DNA from: Candidatus Propionivibrio dominans
Lineage (GTDB): Bacteria > Pseudomonadota > Gammaproteobacteria > Burkholderiales > Rhodocyclaceae
Direction: 5' to 3'
Assembly (NCBI GenBank): GCA_016709335.1
Contig: JADJNC010000060.1
Location: 218,111 to 282,110, forward strand
Length of the DNA stretch: 64,000 bases
Every line of letters starts with the position of its first letter. Positions within the stretch are counted from its first letter, which is position 1. The notes under the pieces were generated by a model. It was not told the origin of the DNA. It did no database searches and saw nothing but the letters and a program-made list of their open reading frames with translations. Made by a program: the position numbers and the translations under genes. This document shows positions 1 to 8,720 of this stretch, piece after piece.

Positions 1-446
1 CGACCATCGGGCAACTCGGTCACCGCCGTTACCAGCCCGCCCATCTCGGCCACCAGCATCTCCGGCGGGACCCGCATCTGGCTCCAGTCCAGACGAAGAA
101 TGGTATCAACGCCCTCAACCAGAAAGCCCTGCGTATGACCGGCGTACTCGGTAACAATCATGATCGAGCGCGGCGTGTCGGTAGCCACCCCGGCATAACT
201 GGCCAGGTCAACAACCGGAACCAGTGCGCCACGCAGACTGACCATTCCCACAACCGATGCCGGCATCTCCGGTGCTGAAGTAATGACCGGTGTCCGCATG
301 ACTTCGCGCACCTTGAAAACATTGATGCCAAACGTTTCACTGCGCCCCGTTTTCGAATTGGTACCGAGCGAAAACAACAATATCTCCAGCTTGTTGGTGC
401 CGGCGAGTTTGGTACGCGCATCAATATTTTTGAGCAGTTCTGACAT
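1..446 (-). CDS. cheV: CheV-type chemotaxis coupling protein (partial, C-terminus beyond window)
   Basis: The frame starts MSELLKNIDARTKLAGTNKLE and is open to the left edge, so only about 148 residues are visible. These form a CheW-like coupling domain: 'LEILLFSLG', 'FGINVFKVREVM', 'VVGMVSLRGALVPVVDLASY' and 'ILRLDWSQM'. CheV proteins join this domain to a C-terminal receiver domain and couple methyl-accepting receptors to CheA at the membrane. The MSELL start and the long N-terminal lead suit CheV better than a stand-alone CheW, but the receiver domain is out of view. The ATG at 444-446 has GGAG about 8 bases upstream. It lies downstream of cheB on the same strand, separated by a 400-bp spacer that holds a repeat. 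Confidence 0.8.
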   Translation of the reverse strand, partial: MSELLKNIDARTKLAGTNKLEILLFSLGTNSKTGRSETFGINVFKVREVMRTPVITSAPEMPASVVGMVSLRGALVPVVDLASYAGVATDTPRSIMIVTEYAGHTQGFLVEGVDTILRLDWSQMRVPPEMLVAEMGGLVTAVTELPDG

Positions 447-844
447 GCATAAACTCCATCCCGGGAAAATAGCCTTCTGCCATGTTACGCACATCTTAAT
501 TGAACAAGGGTCAATCCACTATAAGCATCTGTATATAAATGCCGAAATACCTCATCAAAGCGGCTATCCAAAATAAACTCAGGATTTATTTCAACACCCT
601 TTCACGAGTCAAACAAGGGCCGGGAAACAGGGCAATCGCACCAAACTTCAAAGTCCACCGCAGAGCCGCAAAGAAGCAAAGGAAACGCAAAGAGAGAAGA
701 AGAAAGCCAATATGTGTTGGTCGCCTTTGACTTTCTTTGCGAAAAATTCGCGTCCTTCGCGCCTTCGCAGTGGGTGTTTCAGTTTGTTGCAATTGCCCTG
801 GCCGGGATAGCATACTGCCTCAAGTCTTGCGCCAACCCTGGTCA
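447..844. other. intergenic spacer with repeat, no gene
   Basis: There is no credible coding frame here. The spacer is AT-richer near cheV and is mostly filled by the palindromic repeat at 620-807. It separates cheB from cheV and may carry the cheV promoter, though no clear -35/-10 could be assigned. Confidence 0.5.
620..807. repeat. ~188-bp palindromic dispersed repeat, copy 1
   Basis: The ends are roughly complementary: CCGGG...CAGGGCAAT on the left and AATTGCCCTGGCCGGG on the right. The inside pairs 'CCACCGCAGAGCCGCAAAG' with 'CTTCGCGCCTTCGCAGTGGG', so the unit can fold into a long imperfect hairpin. A second copy at 4374-4546 is about 85-90% identical by eye. The 'cgcagag..gcaaag / ctttgcg..cttcgc' core is of a type scattered through many environmental proteobacterial genomes. 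Confidence 0.75.
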
Positions 845-1471
845 TCAACCCGGCCGGCCAAGCAGCGAGAGCACACGCCGGGACAGCCCATCCAGACTGG
901 CGACATCTTCGAGCGCACCAATCAATGCGGCTTCACGCGGCATCCCATAGACCACGCAACTCGCCTCATCCTGGCCCAAGGTCCGTGCGCCGGCCTGGCG
1001 CATGCGCAGCAAACCCTTGGCACCGTCCTTGCCCATGCCGGTGAGAATGACCCCGATCGCGTTGCGGCCGATAACTTCAGCGGCCGAGTCGAACAGCACA
1101 TCGACCGAAGGGCGGTGGCGATTGACCGGCGGCGTCTTGAGCAACTCGGTGACATAAGCCGACGCGCCACGTTTTATTCTCAGGTGAGAATGACCAGGCG
1201 CGACATAGACCGTACCTGATTCGAGCAGCTCACCGCCTTGCGCCTCGATGACGCGTGGCGCACAAAGCATGTTCAGACGGGCGGCGAACGACGCGGTGAA
1301 CGACTCCGGCATATGCTGAACGATCAGGATCGGCGGGCAATCCGGCGGTATTCCCAGCAACAAGGTCTTGACCGCTTCTGTCCCCCCGGTTGAGGCGCCG
1401 ACAAAAATGATCCTGCTACTGCTCGTCATCGGCCGGCTCACGGGGCGTGGTGCCGCACCCGAATTTCCCAT
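845..1471 (-). CDS. cheB: CheB-type methylesterase lacking the receiver domain
   Basis: Stand-alone catalytic domain (about 208 residues) of protein-glutamate methylesterase, which removes methyl groups from chemoreceptors. The catalytic triad is visible: Ser in 'GASTGGTEA' (residue 27), His in '[18 protein letters not shown]' and Asp in '[14 protein letters not shown]'. Canonical CheB is about 350 residues with an N-terminal receiver domain for phospho-control. None is encoded here, because the frame begins inside the cheR stop region. The ATG at 1469-1471 with AGGCGG upstream was chosen. An alternative ATG at 1498 adds nine residues and lengthens the overlap with cheR. Activity would have to be controlled other than by intramolecular phosphorylation. 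Confidence 0.9.
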   Translation of the reverse strand: MGNSGAAPRPVSRPMTSSSRIIFVGASTGGTEAVKTLLLGIPPDCPPILIVQHMPESFTASFAARLNMLCAPRVIEAQGGELLESGTVYVAPGHSHLRIKRGASAYVTELLKTPPVNRHRPSVDVLFDSAAEVIGRNAIGVILTGMGKDGAKGLLRMRQAGARTLGQDEASCVVYGMPREAALIGALEDVASLDGLSRRVLSLLGRPG

Positions 1472-1472
1472 A

Positions 1473-2348
1473 TCAGCACCGCCTGGGAGCAAGTTCATAA
1501 ACGGTTTTCCCCTGCGCGCGGAACAGTTCGGCCGCATGCAAAAAGCTTTCCGAATGTCCGGCAAACAGCAGTCCCGTGTCGCTCATCAGGGGAGCAAAGC
1601 GCGACAGGATTCTGAACTGCGTCGCTTTGTCAAAATAGATCATGACGTTTCGACAGAACAGGACATCGAGCGGAGCGCGAACCGGCCAGTTCGGCTCCAG
1701 CAGATTCAGGCGCTGGAAGCTGATCAGGCGACGCAACTCCGGACGCACGGTAAAGAGCCCTTCCTCGGTGCCCGAACCCTTGACAAAAAAACGGCTCAGA
1801 CGCTCGCGCGAGATCCGCTCGACACGATCCAGCGGATAAACCCCCTTGGCGGCACTAGCCAGCACACTGGTATCCAGATCGGAGGCCAGGATGGTCACCG
1901 GCACGTTGAAACTGTTGAAGGTTTCGACCACGGTCATCGCGATACTGTAGGGTTCCTCTCCGGTCGACGCCGCACAACACCAGATCCTGATCGGCGAATG
2001 CCCCTGCAACTTCTGCAGATGCGCGGCAAGAATCGGAAAATGATGCGCTTCGCGATAAAAGGATGTGAGATTGGTGGTCAGCGAATTGACAAACTTTTCC
2101 CACTCGATTTTATCGCCTCTCTGAAGCAAGGCCAGATAGTCGCCAAAGGATTTCAGGCGTGTTTCGCGCAAACGGCGCGCAAGGCGACTATAAACCATGT
2201 CCTGCTTGGCATCCGAAAGCGAGATGCCGGCATGTTGATGGATCATTTTGCGCACGCATTCGAAATCCGCCGCAGTAAAGGCGAACTCCCGCTCACCGGC
2301 ATCGCGCAGCGCAGTCGCCTTGCTCGATGAGGGCTTCTGTTCAATCAC
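1473..2348 (-). CDS. cheR: CheR chemotaxis methyltransferase
   Basis: A 291-residue SAM-dependent protein-glutamate O-methyltransferase that methylates chemoreceptors. The N-terminal all-alpha CheR domain (about residues 20-95, '[21 protein letters not shown]') precedes the Rossmann-like domain with the SAM motif '[18 protein letters not shown]' and the family signature '[11 protein letters not shown]'. Length is normal (about 280-290). It follows motB by 47 bases and its stop overlaps the cheB start, so motA-motB-cheR-cheB look like one transcription unit. Confidence 0.95.
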   Translation of the reverse strand: MIEQKPSSSKATALRDAGEREFAFTAADFECVRKMIHQHAGISLSDAKQDMVYSRLARRLRETRLKSFGDYLALLQRGDKIEWEKFVNSLTTNLTSFYREAHHFPILAAHLQKLQGHSPIRIWCCAASTGEEPYSIAMTVVETFNSFNVPVTILASDLDTSVLASAAKGVYPLDRVERISRERLSRFFVKGSGTEEGLFTVRPELRRLISFQRLNLLEPNWPVRAPLDVLFCRNVMIYFDKATQFRILSRFAPLMSDTGLLFAGHSESFLHAAELFRAQGKTVYELAPRRC

Positions 2349-2395
2349 GAAAATGCCCGCAGACGCTCATGGGCGGTCTCCGACGGCCTGCCAGC

Positions 2396-3352
2396 TCAAT
2401 TCCTGGCGTCGGGTTTTGCCTGCACAGCCGGAGCTTCTGCACTGTCCCTGTTATCCATCTCGAGCACCGCATTGCCGTCTTCCTGCAGCATGGCTTCTTC
2501 GGTCCGCTTGTTCAGTACCACGATATTGATCCGTCGATTGGCCGAGCTCAAGGGGTCGTTCTTGTCGAACAACACGGTCGAAGACAGGCCAACCACGCGC
2601 ATCACCTTGTTTTCGTCCATGCCGCCGGCAATCATTTCACGGCGCGACGCGTTCGCCCGGTTTGCCGACAGTTCCCAGTTGGAAAAACCCTTCTCGCCGC
2701 CGCCGAACTGCGCCGCATCGGTGTGCCCGGAAAAACTGACCTTGTTGGGAACGGCGTTCAGCGCCTTGCCAATTTCACGCAGGATCACCTTGGAATAGGG
2801 CTTCAGTTCAGCGCTGCTGGTGTCGAACATCGGGCGGTTTTTCTCGTCGATGATCTGGATACGCAGACCTTCCGGAGTCACATCGATCAGCAACTGGTTC
2901 TTGAACTGCCTGAGCATTGAATTGCTGTCGATGAGCTTCTCGATGTTCTGTTTCAGTTCGTTGAGCGTCGCCTTCTCACGCTGCTCGAACTCCTTGCGCA
3001 GTTGTTCAGCCTTGGCCTCCCTGAGCGTCGGCGCCTTTTTTGTTGCTTGTACCTCGCCGTCCTTGACCTGGCCGGAACTGCTGGTCAGATCCTTGCCGCC
3101 ACCCTTCAGAATGCTTGTCGCATCACCGGCTCCGGTACCGCCGGACATGCCGACCTTGAGCGGATTGAGGAAGTAATCGGCAATGCCCTTGAGATCGCCA
3201 TTCGCCGTCGAGCCGAGCAGCCACATCAGCAGAAAGAACGCCATCATCGCCGTCACAAAGTCGGCGTAGGCGATTTTCCAGGCGCCGCCGTGATGGCCGC
3301 CCGCCACCTTCCTGATGCGTTTGATGACTATCGGGCGTACGTCTTCGCTCAT
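2396..3352 (-). CDS. motB: flagellar motor stator protein MotB
   Basis: A 318-residue stator subunit. The single N-terminal membrane helix 'AYADFVTAMMAFFLLMWLL' carries the proton-binding Asp at residue 31, of the H+-type (YADFVTAMMAFF). The C-terminal OmpA-like peptidoglycan-binding domain (about 170-290) contains 'FSGHTDAAQFGG', 'NWELSANRANASRREMI' and 'NRRINIVVL'. The protein anchors the stator to the cell wall while MotA contacts the rotor. It starts 27 bases after the motA stop and precedes cheR. Confidence 0.95.
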   Translation of the reverse strand: MSEDVRPIVIKRIRKVAGGHHGGAWKIAYADFVTAMMAFFLLMWLLGSTANGDLKGIADYFLNPLKVGMSGGTGAGDATSILKGGGKDLTSSSGQVKDGEVQATKKAPTLREAKAEQLRKEFEQREKATLNELKQNIEKLIDSNSMLRQFKNQLLIDVTPEGLRIQIIDEKNRPMFDTSSAELKPYSKVILREIGKALNAVPNKVSFSGHTDAAQFGGGEKGFSNWELSANRANASRREMIAGGMDENKVMRVVGLSSTVLFDKNDPLSSANRRINIVVLNKRTEEAMLQEDGNAVLEMDNRDSAEAPAVQAKPDARN

Positions 3353-3379
3353 TCAGGGTCCTCGTTCGGCAACACCGGG

Positions 3380-4237
3380 CTATTTGCCCTTGCGCGCCTT
3401 GAGCTCTTGCTCAAGCTCACCGAACGTCGGCCGGTCAGACGAGTAAAGTACCTTGCGTCCGAACTCCACCGCCACCTGCGGTGCATAGCCAGACATTGAA
3501 GAGAGCAGAACGACCTTGATCACCTGATAGATTTTTGAGCCTTCTTCAGCCTTCTGCTCCAGCAAGGTCGCGATCGGAGCGACAAAACCGTAGGAAATGA
3601 GAATACCGAGGAAGGTGCCGACCAGCGCACCGCCGATCATCTTGCCAAGCACCGGCGGCGGCTCACCCACCGAGCCCATGACGTTAACCACGCCCATCAC
3701 CGCCACGATGATACCGAAAGCGGGTACCGCATCCGCCATTTTGGCCATGACGTGGCCGGGAACCATGACCTCGTGATGGTGGGTCTCGATTTCGACATCC
3801 ATCAGGTTTTCGATTTCAAGGGCATTGAGATTGCCACCGACCATCATGCGCAGATAGTCGGTAATGAATTCCATGACGTGATGATTTTGGGATATTGCCG
3901 GATACTTGCCGAAGATCGGGCTTTCATGAGGATTCTCGACATCGTTTTCGACTGACATCAAGCCTTCCTTGCGCACCTTGGCCAACACCTCATAAAGCAT
4001 TGAGAGCAAATCGACGTAGAGCATCTTGTTGAATTTCGAGCCCTTGAAGATGCTGGGCAGTGCGCCAATCGTCGACTTGATGATCTTGATGTCGTTTCCG
4101 GCGACGAATCCGCCGATCGTCAGGCCGACAATGGCAATGTATTCGAGCGGCACCCACAAGGCCGCCAGGCTGCCGTGCACCGCATAGGTTCCGAGCGCCG
4201 AAGCCAGAATGATGACGTAGCCGACGATTAAAAACAT
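3380..4237 (-). CDS. motA: flagellar motor stator protein MotA
   Basis: A 285-residue four-helix membrane protein that forms the torque-generating proton channel with MotB. Features are the N-terminal helix 'MFLIVGYVIILASALGTYAVHG', the cytoplasmic loop with 'LYEVLAKVRKEGLMSVENDVENP', and the paired C-terminal helices 'VPAFGIIVAVMGVVNVMGSVGEPP' and 'GKMIGGALVGTFLGILISYGFVAP'. Length and motifs are typical of the 286-residue proteobacterial MotA. The start has GGGAGAGG upstream. First gene of the motA-motB-cheR-cheB run. Confidence 0.95.
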   Translation of the reverse strand: MFLIVGYVIILASALGTYAVHGSLAALWVPLEYIAIVGLTIGGFVAGNDIKIIKSTIGALPSIFKGSKFNKMLYVDLLSMLYEVLAKVRKEGLMSVENDVENPHESPIFGKYPAISQNHHVMEFITDYLRMMVGGNLNALEIENLMDVEIETHHHEVMVPGHVMAKMADAVPAFGIIVAVMGVVNVMGSVGEPPPVLGKMIGGALVGTFLGILISYGFVAPIATLLEQKAEEGSKIYQVIKVVLLSSMSGYAPQVAVEFGRKVLYSSDRPTFGELEQELKARKGK

Positions 4238-4373
4238 TCAACCTCTCCCTGTCATGCCGAGCTGTAGATACGCTTGTTCTTGAATCACGCTTACAGCGGC
4301 ATATTGTAGCGGGATGACGCCGTGTAGGTAATAAAAACTAGCTTTAAACAAATTTCCGGAAACTCAGTATCGC

Positions 4374-4546
4374 TGGGCAATCGCAGCAAACTTCAAAGTC
4401 CACCGCAGAGCCGCAAAGGAGCAAAGGAAACGCAAAGACAGACGAAGAAAGCCAATTAGTATTGGTCGCTTTTGACTTTCTTTGCGAAAACTCTGCGTCC
4501 ATCGCGCCTTCGCGGCGGGTGTTTCAGTTAGATGAAATTGCCCTGC
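4374..4546. repeat. palindromic dispersed repeat, copy 2
   Basis: Second copy of the 620-807 repeat, in the same orientation, lying in the 380-bp gap upstream of motA. It begins 'CTGGGCAATCGCAGCAAAC' and ends 'GATGAAATTGCCCTGCCC'. The two copies bracket the motA-cheB block. The rest of the gap (4238-4373, 4547-4619) shows no gene. Confidence 0.75.
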
Positions 4547-4619
4547 CCGTGCCGGGGCACCCGAAGTACAAGAATCGTATATCGTATAGAATCGGGTGCA
4601 TGAACAATGGCTCAACGTC

Positions 4620-5162
4620 ATGAACTACTGCAACCAGTGCGGAGCACCGGTTGAAGTCCGCATCCCGCCGGGTGACTCGCTACCGCGCCATGTCTGCCAG
4701 CGCTGCGCTACGGTCCATTACCAGAATCCCAAGCTCGTGATCGGCTGCATTGCGGAATGGCAAGGCGATATCCTGCTCTGCCGCCGCGCCATCGAACCAC
4801 GCTATGGACTGTGGACCCTGCCCGCCGGCTTCATGGAGAATGGCGAATCGACAACACAGGCCGCCTTGCGCGAAACGCTTGAGGAAGCCTGCGCGCGGAT
4901 CGAGATCGACGATCTTTTCACGCTGGTCAATGTGCCGTACATCAACCAGGTGCACCTGTTCTACCGCGGACGGCTCCTTGACACCGACTTTGCCGCTGGC
5001 GTGGAAAGCCTCGAAACAGTACTTTTTTCTGAAGCCGACATCCCGTGGCAGGAACTCGCCTTTCGAACCGTTGCGCTCAGCCTCAAGGCCTATTTTTCCG
5101 ATCGTCGTGCTGCTCGTTTCGCATTTCACGAATACGACCTGAGGCCACCCACCGGCTACTGA
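4620..5162 (+). CDS. zinc-ribbon NUDIX hydrolase
   Basis: About 180 residues. An N-terminal zinc ribbon (Cys4, Cys7, Cys26, Cys29) precedes a NUDIX domain. The NUDIX box reads 'GFMENGESTTQAALRETLEE', with A-C-A in place of the usual X-G-hydrophobic end; zinc-ribbon members of the family often lack that glycine. Such enzymes hydrolyse nucleoside diphosphate derivatives (NADH, ADP-ribose, FAD-type substrates); the substrate cannot be told here. I start at the ATG giving MNYCNQCG because the ribbon starts there in relatives; an in-frame ATG at 4596 is possible. The 3' end overlaps the convergent TonB-like gene by 7 bases. Confidence 0.88.
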   Translation: MNYCNQCGAPVEVRIPPGDSLPRHVCQRCATVHYQNPKLVIGCIAEWQGDILLCRRAIEPRYGLWTLPAGFMENGESTTQAALRETLEEACARIEIDDLFTLVNVPYINQVHLFYRGRLLDTDFAAGVESLETVLFSEADIPWQELAFRTVALSLKAYFSDRRAARFAFHEYDLRPPTGY

Positions 5163-5929
5163 TCGCCTTCAAGACTGAATTTCACCGGCAGCAAAATGCG
5201 AAAATCACGCCCCTTCAGACTTGGGGGCAAACTCGTTACCCGTGCCGCCTGCGTCATCATCTCCAGCGCCTGCTGATCAAGAACGCCTTGACCGCTTGAG
5301 CGAACAAGCACAACTTCCGGAACCGGCAACAGGGCATTGACGTTGAGCGCCACTTCCGCTGTTCCCTCCCATCCACGCTCTCGCGCCAGCACCGGATAAC
5401 GCTTGAAGCGTCGTGCTGAGATTGCCAGCGACAGGCGGTACTGGCGCAAATCATCGGCACTGGCGCCATCAGGTGTGACATCCGGTGCGGTTGGCGCCGT
5501 TGACCGCGCTCCGCCCCTGGCCGCCCCGCCTGGCGAAGACGGCGCGGTTTGGCCGGCATCGCTCGTCACCGACTGCGCAGGCGGCTCGGCACGGGGGGCC
5601 GAAGCAGGCTCAGTAACAAGGATCGGTCGTGGACCCGCATTCCGAACGAGCTGAGAAGACGGCTTGGCGGGCTCAGGCAGCGGCCTGGTGGCCGGCAGGC
5701 TGACCGGCCTTGCCGTTTCACCCTGGGGGTCACGACTGATTACCACATTGATCGACGCAGGCGGCGGCTCAAGCCGCACCGGAAACAGGACAACCCCACG
5801 CCACAACAGCACGGCATGAATCAGCACGGAAACAATCAGGGCCTGCAGCAGCGTGCGGCGAGACGAGGGAAGCATCGATAACCAGGACCGTCGAGAAGGA
5901 CTCAAGGCATTAGAATAGCGCAGCGCCAC
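5156..5929 (-). CDS. TonB-like energy-transducing protein
   Basis: 257 residues, or 239 from the internal ATG at 5875. A single N-terminal membrane helix 'TLLQALIVSVLIHAVLLWRG' precedes a long Pro/Ala/Ser-rich periplasmic stretch and a C-terminal TonB-type domain ('RYPVLARERGWEGTAEVALNVN', 'QGVLDQQALEMMTQAARV'). This layout is that of TonB, which transmits inner-membrane proton-motive force to outer-membrane receptors. No ExbB/ExbD or receptor gene is adjacent, so it is an orphan TonB paralogue. It ends tail-to-tail with the NUDIX gene. Confidence 0.82.
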   Translation of the reverse strand: MALRYSNALSPSRRSWLSMLPSSRRTLLQALIVSVLIHAVLLWRGVVLFPVRLEPPPASINVVISRDPQGETARPVSLPATRPLPEPAKPSSQLVRNAGPRPILVTEPASAPRAEPPAQSVTSDAGQTAPSSPGGAARGGARSTAPTAPDVTPDGASADDLRQYRLSLAISARRFKRYPVLARERGWEGTAEVALNVNALLPVPEVVLVRSSGQGVLDQQALEMMTQAARVTSLPPSLKGRDFRILLPVKFSLEGDQ

Positions 5930-6164
5930 CCCGCCCCCCCGGCAAAGCGCAGCTCATGAGTTCCGATGAGGGTTTGTGCGCCCGGGTTTTGGTGTTAAAT
6001 TGGCTTTGATCTGCGCGGCTCAGTTTATCATTGACACGTACTCAGGCTGCGCAGCAAGCCTTCCCGCCACAGTGACCCTGAACCCTGCCGGCCATTTTCC
6101 CGATCCGGACATTGACCCATGCGTTCTGTTGCTTTCTGACAGTCGACAGGCAAGGAGCGTCCCA
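5930..6164. other. intergenic, divergent from TonB-like gene
   Basis: No gene is seen. The stretch must hold the promoters of the leftward TonB-like gene and the rightward feoB unit. It includes an AT-rich patch around 5990-6050. Confidence 0.35.
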
Positions 6165-6293
6165 TTGCCATTCACCGAACTTGATGACGACAACGAAGTT
6201 CAGGAATTCAGCACTGCCCGGCGCGTTGCGAGCGGACACGAAACTGCCGTCCTTGCTGGACAGCCTGCCGGTTCGCTGAAAACTTCAGGTTAA
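6165..6293 (+). CDS. possible 42-residue leader/small ORF upstream of feoB
   Basis: A TTG at 6165 is preceded by AAGGAG at a good spacing. It opens a short frame (PFTELDDDNEVQEFSTARR...) that stops three bases before the feoB ATG. There is no similarity to FeoA (SH3-like, about 75 residues) or FeoC that I can see. It could be a real small protein, a translational-coupling leader or chance. The longer frame from the ATG at 5976 has no ribosome binding site. Confidence 0.3.
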   Translation: MPFTELDDDNEVQEFSTARRVASGHETAVLAGQPAGSLKTSG

Positions 6294-6296
6294 TCG

Positions 6297-8363
6297 ATGG
6301 CCAGGTCAGACAACAGATCAACCCCCTCGGTGAAGACGATCCAGCTTCACAGCCCGCTCCTGCGCGGCGACAGGCGACCGCGAGTGGCTCTGATCGGCCG
6401 TTATGGCGTCGGCAAGAGCACCATCTTCGAGGATGCCTCCAGCCCGGTTGCGCGTCACGAGCGTCTGGCCGGCGTTGGCGGCGCTTACCAGGAATGCGTG
6501 GTCGACGTCGGACTCGACCAGATCGCTCTGGTCGATCTGCCGTCGATAGATTCGCTGCACCATTTGAGCGAGCACGATCAGGTCGTTCTCATGTATCTGC
6601 TGTGGGGCGACCACTGGCCACTCGCCGCAGCGCACGAGGTGGACAATGAGCATGCGGATTTCCCGGCGCCGGATGTACTGGTGCATGTCGTCGACGCAAC
6701 GACGCTGGCCAAGGATCTCGAACTCAGCCTTGAGCTGGGGCTGTTCGGGCGACCGCTGGTGATTGCCCTGAACCGCGTCGACGAAGCACGAAAGAAGGGG
6801 ATCTTCATCAACGTACAGGCACTCAGCGAGCGGCTGGGCGCACCCGTGATCCCAACCATTGCTTACATGGGCAAGGGAATAACGGCACTTTTTGAGGCGG
6901 TTCTGGACGTAGCGCGCGAGAAAACCTGCCCTTTGCCGCAGCCGCCGACGCGGCATATCGCCGAAAGCCTGAAACCGCTCAATGCCGTCATCGCCCACCC
7001 TGAAATCGAAGACGTCTTTCAGGTACCGCGGGCACTTCTGCTTTCGCAACTGGCCGAAAACGACGACTATTTCCTGCGCGCGCTGGGTTCCCGCTTCCCC
7101 GCCCTGCTGCCGCAGATAGAGCAGGCCAGAACGAAGGCCGAAGCGCTGCTGCCACGCCCGCTTTCCGAAGAATTGCATGCCGACCGCCACCATCGTGCCG
7201 CCGTGTTGTTCGAAGCGGTAACCAGTCCGCGCGGTGTCGACGCCGGCCAAGGCTGGCGGCGCTGGCTTGACGAGTTGTTCCTGCATCCGCGCTGGGGCCT
7301 GCTCGGCAGCCTGCTGGTTTTCGCCCTTGTTCTGCTGCTCGTCTTTGAAATGAGTGCCGTGCTCGACTCCTGGACATCGGCGCGGCTGGCGGACTGGGTG
7401 CAGCAATGGCAACCCGGATCGACGGCGGGCGTCATCGGCCGCGCGGTAGCCGACGGACTGGTCGGACTGGTCGGCATCGTCGTGCCCTACATGCTGCCGC
7501 TGGTTCTATTGCTGGTAACACTTGAAGAATCGGGCGTCATGCACCGCGTGGCCTTTGTCGTCGACCGCGGCTTCCATCACATCGGATTGCATGGCGGTGT
7601 CGCGGTCCCCTTCCTGATCGGACTGGGCTGCAATGTCCCGGCGATTTCTGCCGCCGCCGTGACAGGATCGCGGCGCGAACGCGTGGTGTCGTCAATCCTG
7701 ATCACCTTCGTTCCCTGCTCGGCGCGTTCGGCGATCATTCTGGCCATCGGCGGCAAGTATCTCGGAGGCCTCGGCGTATTCGCCATTTTCATGCTGACGC
7801 TGCTCGTGATTGCTGTGCTCGGCAAGCTGCTGACGCGTCACTATTCCGATAGCGCGCCGGGGATGGTCCAGGAAATCCCGCCCTACGCGCTGCCAGTGTG
7901 GGGGAAGGTCTGGCGCAAAACCTGGGCGCGAACCGAGGACATCGTCACCATTGTCACACCACTGCTGGTTCTCGGCAGCGTGGTTCTGGCGCTGCTCAGC
8001 CACTTTGGCGCCGACGCCCTGATCAACATCGCACTGATCCCGATCACGGCCTGGTGGCTCGGTCTGCCCGTAGTCCTCGGCGTACCCATCCTGTTTGGCG
8101 TCCTGCGCAAGGAGCTGTCACTGCTGATGATCTATCAGGCGCTCGGAACGCTAGAGATCATGCCGCTGCTCGATCATGTGCAGATTTTCACTTTTCTGGT
8201 TTTCCTGACCTTTTACGTACCGTGCCTGTCGACTTTCGCCGTCATGCTCAAGACGCTGGGACGCCGGGAAGCCTGGTTCTCGGTGCTGATTTCCCTGGTC
8301 AGCGCACTGCTCATCGCCGGCGCAGTCCGCTTGCTGCTGGAACTGGTCAGGGTAATCGCCTAG
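6297..8363 (+). CDS. feoB: FeoB-like ferrous iron transporter
   Basis: A 688-residue inner-membrane Fe(II) transporter. The N-terminal G domain has the P-loop 'GRYGVGKS' (34-41) and 'DLPSIDS' in the G3 position, where FeoB normally has DLPGxYS, so the G3 glycine is Ser. G4 is 'NRVD'. The membrane half has the Gate/FeoB_C features 'GLHGGVAVPFLIGLGCNVPAI' with the conserved Cys, 'FVPCSARSA', and 'VPILFGVLRKELSLLMIY'. Typical FeoB is about 750-780 residues, so this is a slightly short variant. No feoA or feoC is present. The altered G3 suggests unusual GTPase kinetics, but the rest is intact. A repeat element begins at the base after the stop codon. Confidence 0.88.
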   Translation: MARSDNRSTPSVKTIQLHSPLLRGDRRPRVALIGRYGVGKSTIFEDASSPVARHERLAGVGGAYQECVVDVGLDQIALVDLPSIDSLHHLSEHDQVVLMYLLWGDHWPLAAAHEVDNEHADFPAPDVLVHVVDATTLAKDLELSLELGLFGRPLVIALNRVDEARKKGIFINVQALSERLGAPVIPTIAYMGKGITALFEAVLDVAREKTCPLPQPPTRHIAESLKPLNAVIAHPEIEDVFQVPRALLLSQLAENDDYFLRALGSRFPALLPQIEQARTKAEALLPRPLSEELHADRHHRAAVLFEAVTSPRGVDAGQGWRRWLDELFLHPRWGLLGSLLVFALVLLLVFEMSAVLDSWTSARLADWVQQWQPGSTAGVIGRAVADGLVGLVGIVVPYMLPLVLLLVTLEESGVMHRVAFVVDRGFHHIGLHGGVAVPFLIGLGCNVPAISAAAVTGSRRERVVSSILITFVPCSARSAIILAIGGKYLGGLGVFAIFMLTLLVIAVLGKLLTRHYSDSAPGMVQEIPPYALPVWGKVWRKTWARTEDIVTIVTPLLVLGSVVLALLSHFGADALINIALIPITAWWLGLPVVLGVPILFGVLRKELSLLMIYQALGTLEIMPLLDHVQIFTFLVFLTFYVPCLSTFAVMLKTLGRREAWFSVLISLVSALLIAGAVRLLLELVRVIA

Positions 8364-8635
8364 GAAAGACTACGAAATAACTTCCCGATTTTGTAAGGGC
8401 TAAATTATCTAGAAATCGCAATCCAGTAGGTCGGGTTAGCGTAGCGTCCCACAAGGGGATTTCCTGCGGGGCATAACCCGACAATCGTCGGATGCGGCAT
8501 ACACTGCCGTCGGGTTATGCTGCGAAGCAAATCCTCCTGGGGGACGCTGCGCTAACCCGACCTACAATGTGTCACTTATACCATCCAATTCAAACTTTAA
8601 ATGCAAGAAAGCAGGAAGTTATTTCGTAGTCTTTC
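8364..8635. mobile_element. MITE-like element, 272 bp, with perfect 22-bp terminal inverted repeats
   Basis: The ends are perfect 22-bp inverted repeats beginning GAAAGACTACGAAATAAC (8364-8385 and 8614-8635). Inside is a second long inverted repeat (about 8432-8576) with 'AGGTCGGGTTAGCG' arms, so the whole unit can fold back. It has no coding capacity. CTAG lies close outside both ends and could be a target duplication, but it is self-complementary and so not decisive. A truncated copy is at 30656 and a core fragment at 43964. The element abuts the feoB stop codon. Confidence 0.8.
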
Positions 8636-8720
8636 TCTAGCCGCCTTGTTGACTCACATCAGGCTATGACAAAGAACGCTGAAGGCTCAGAATGAGGCCG
8701 ACGCTAATCCTGAAAAAATC

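Noticed and set aside
5976..6164. 5' part of the 105-codon frame upstream of feoB as coding
   Set aside because: No ribosome site at 5976, and the only good site is at the internal TTG 6165.
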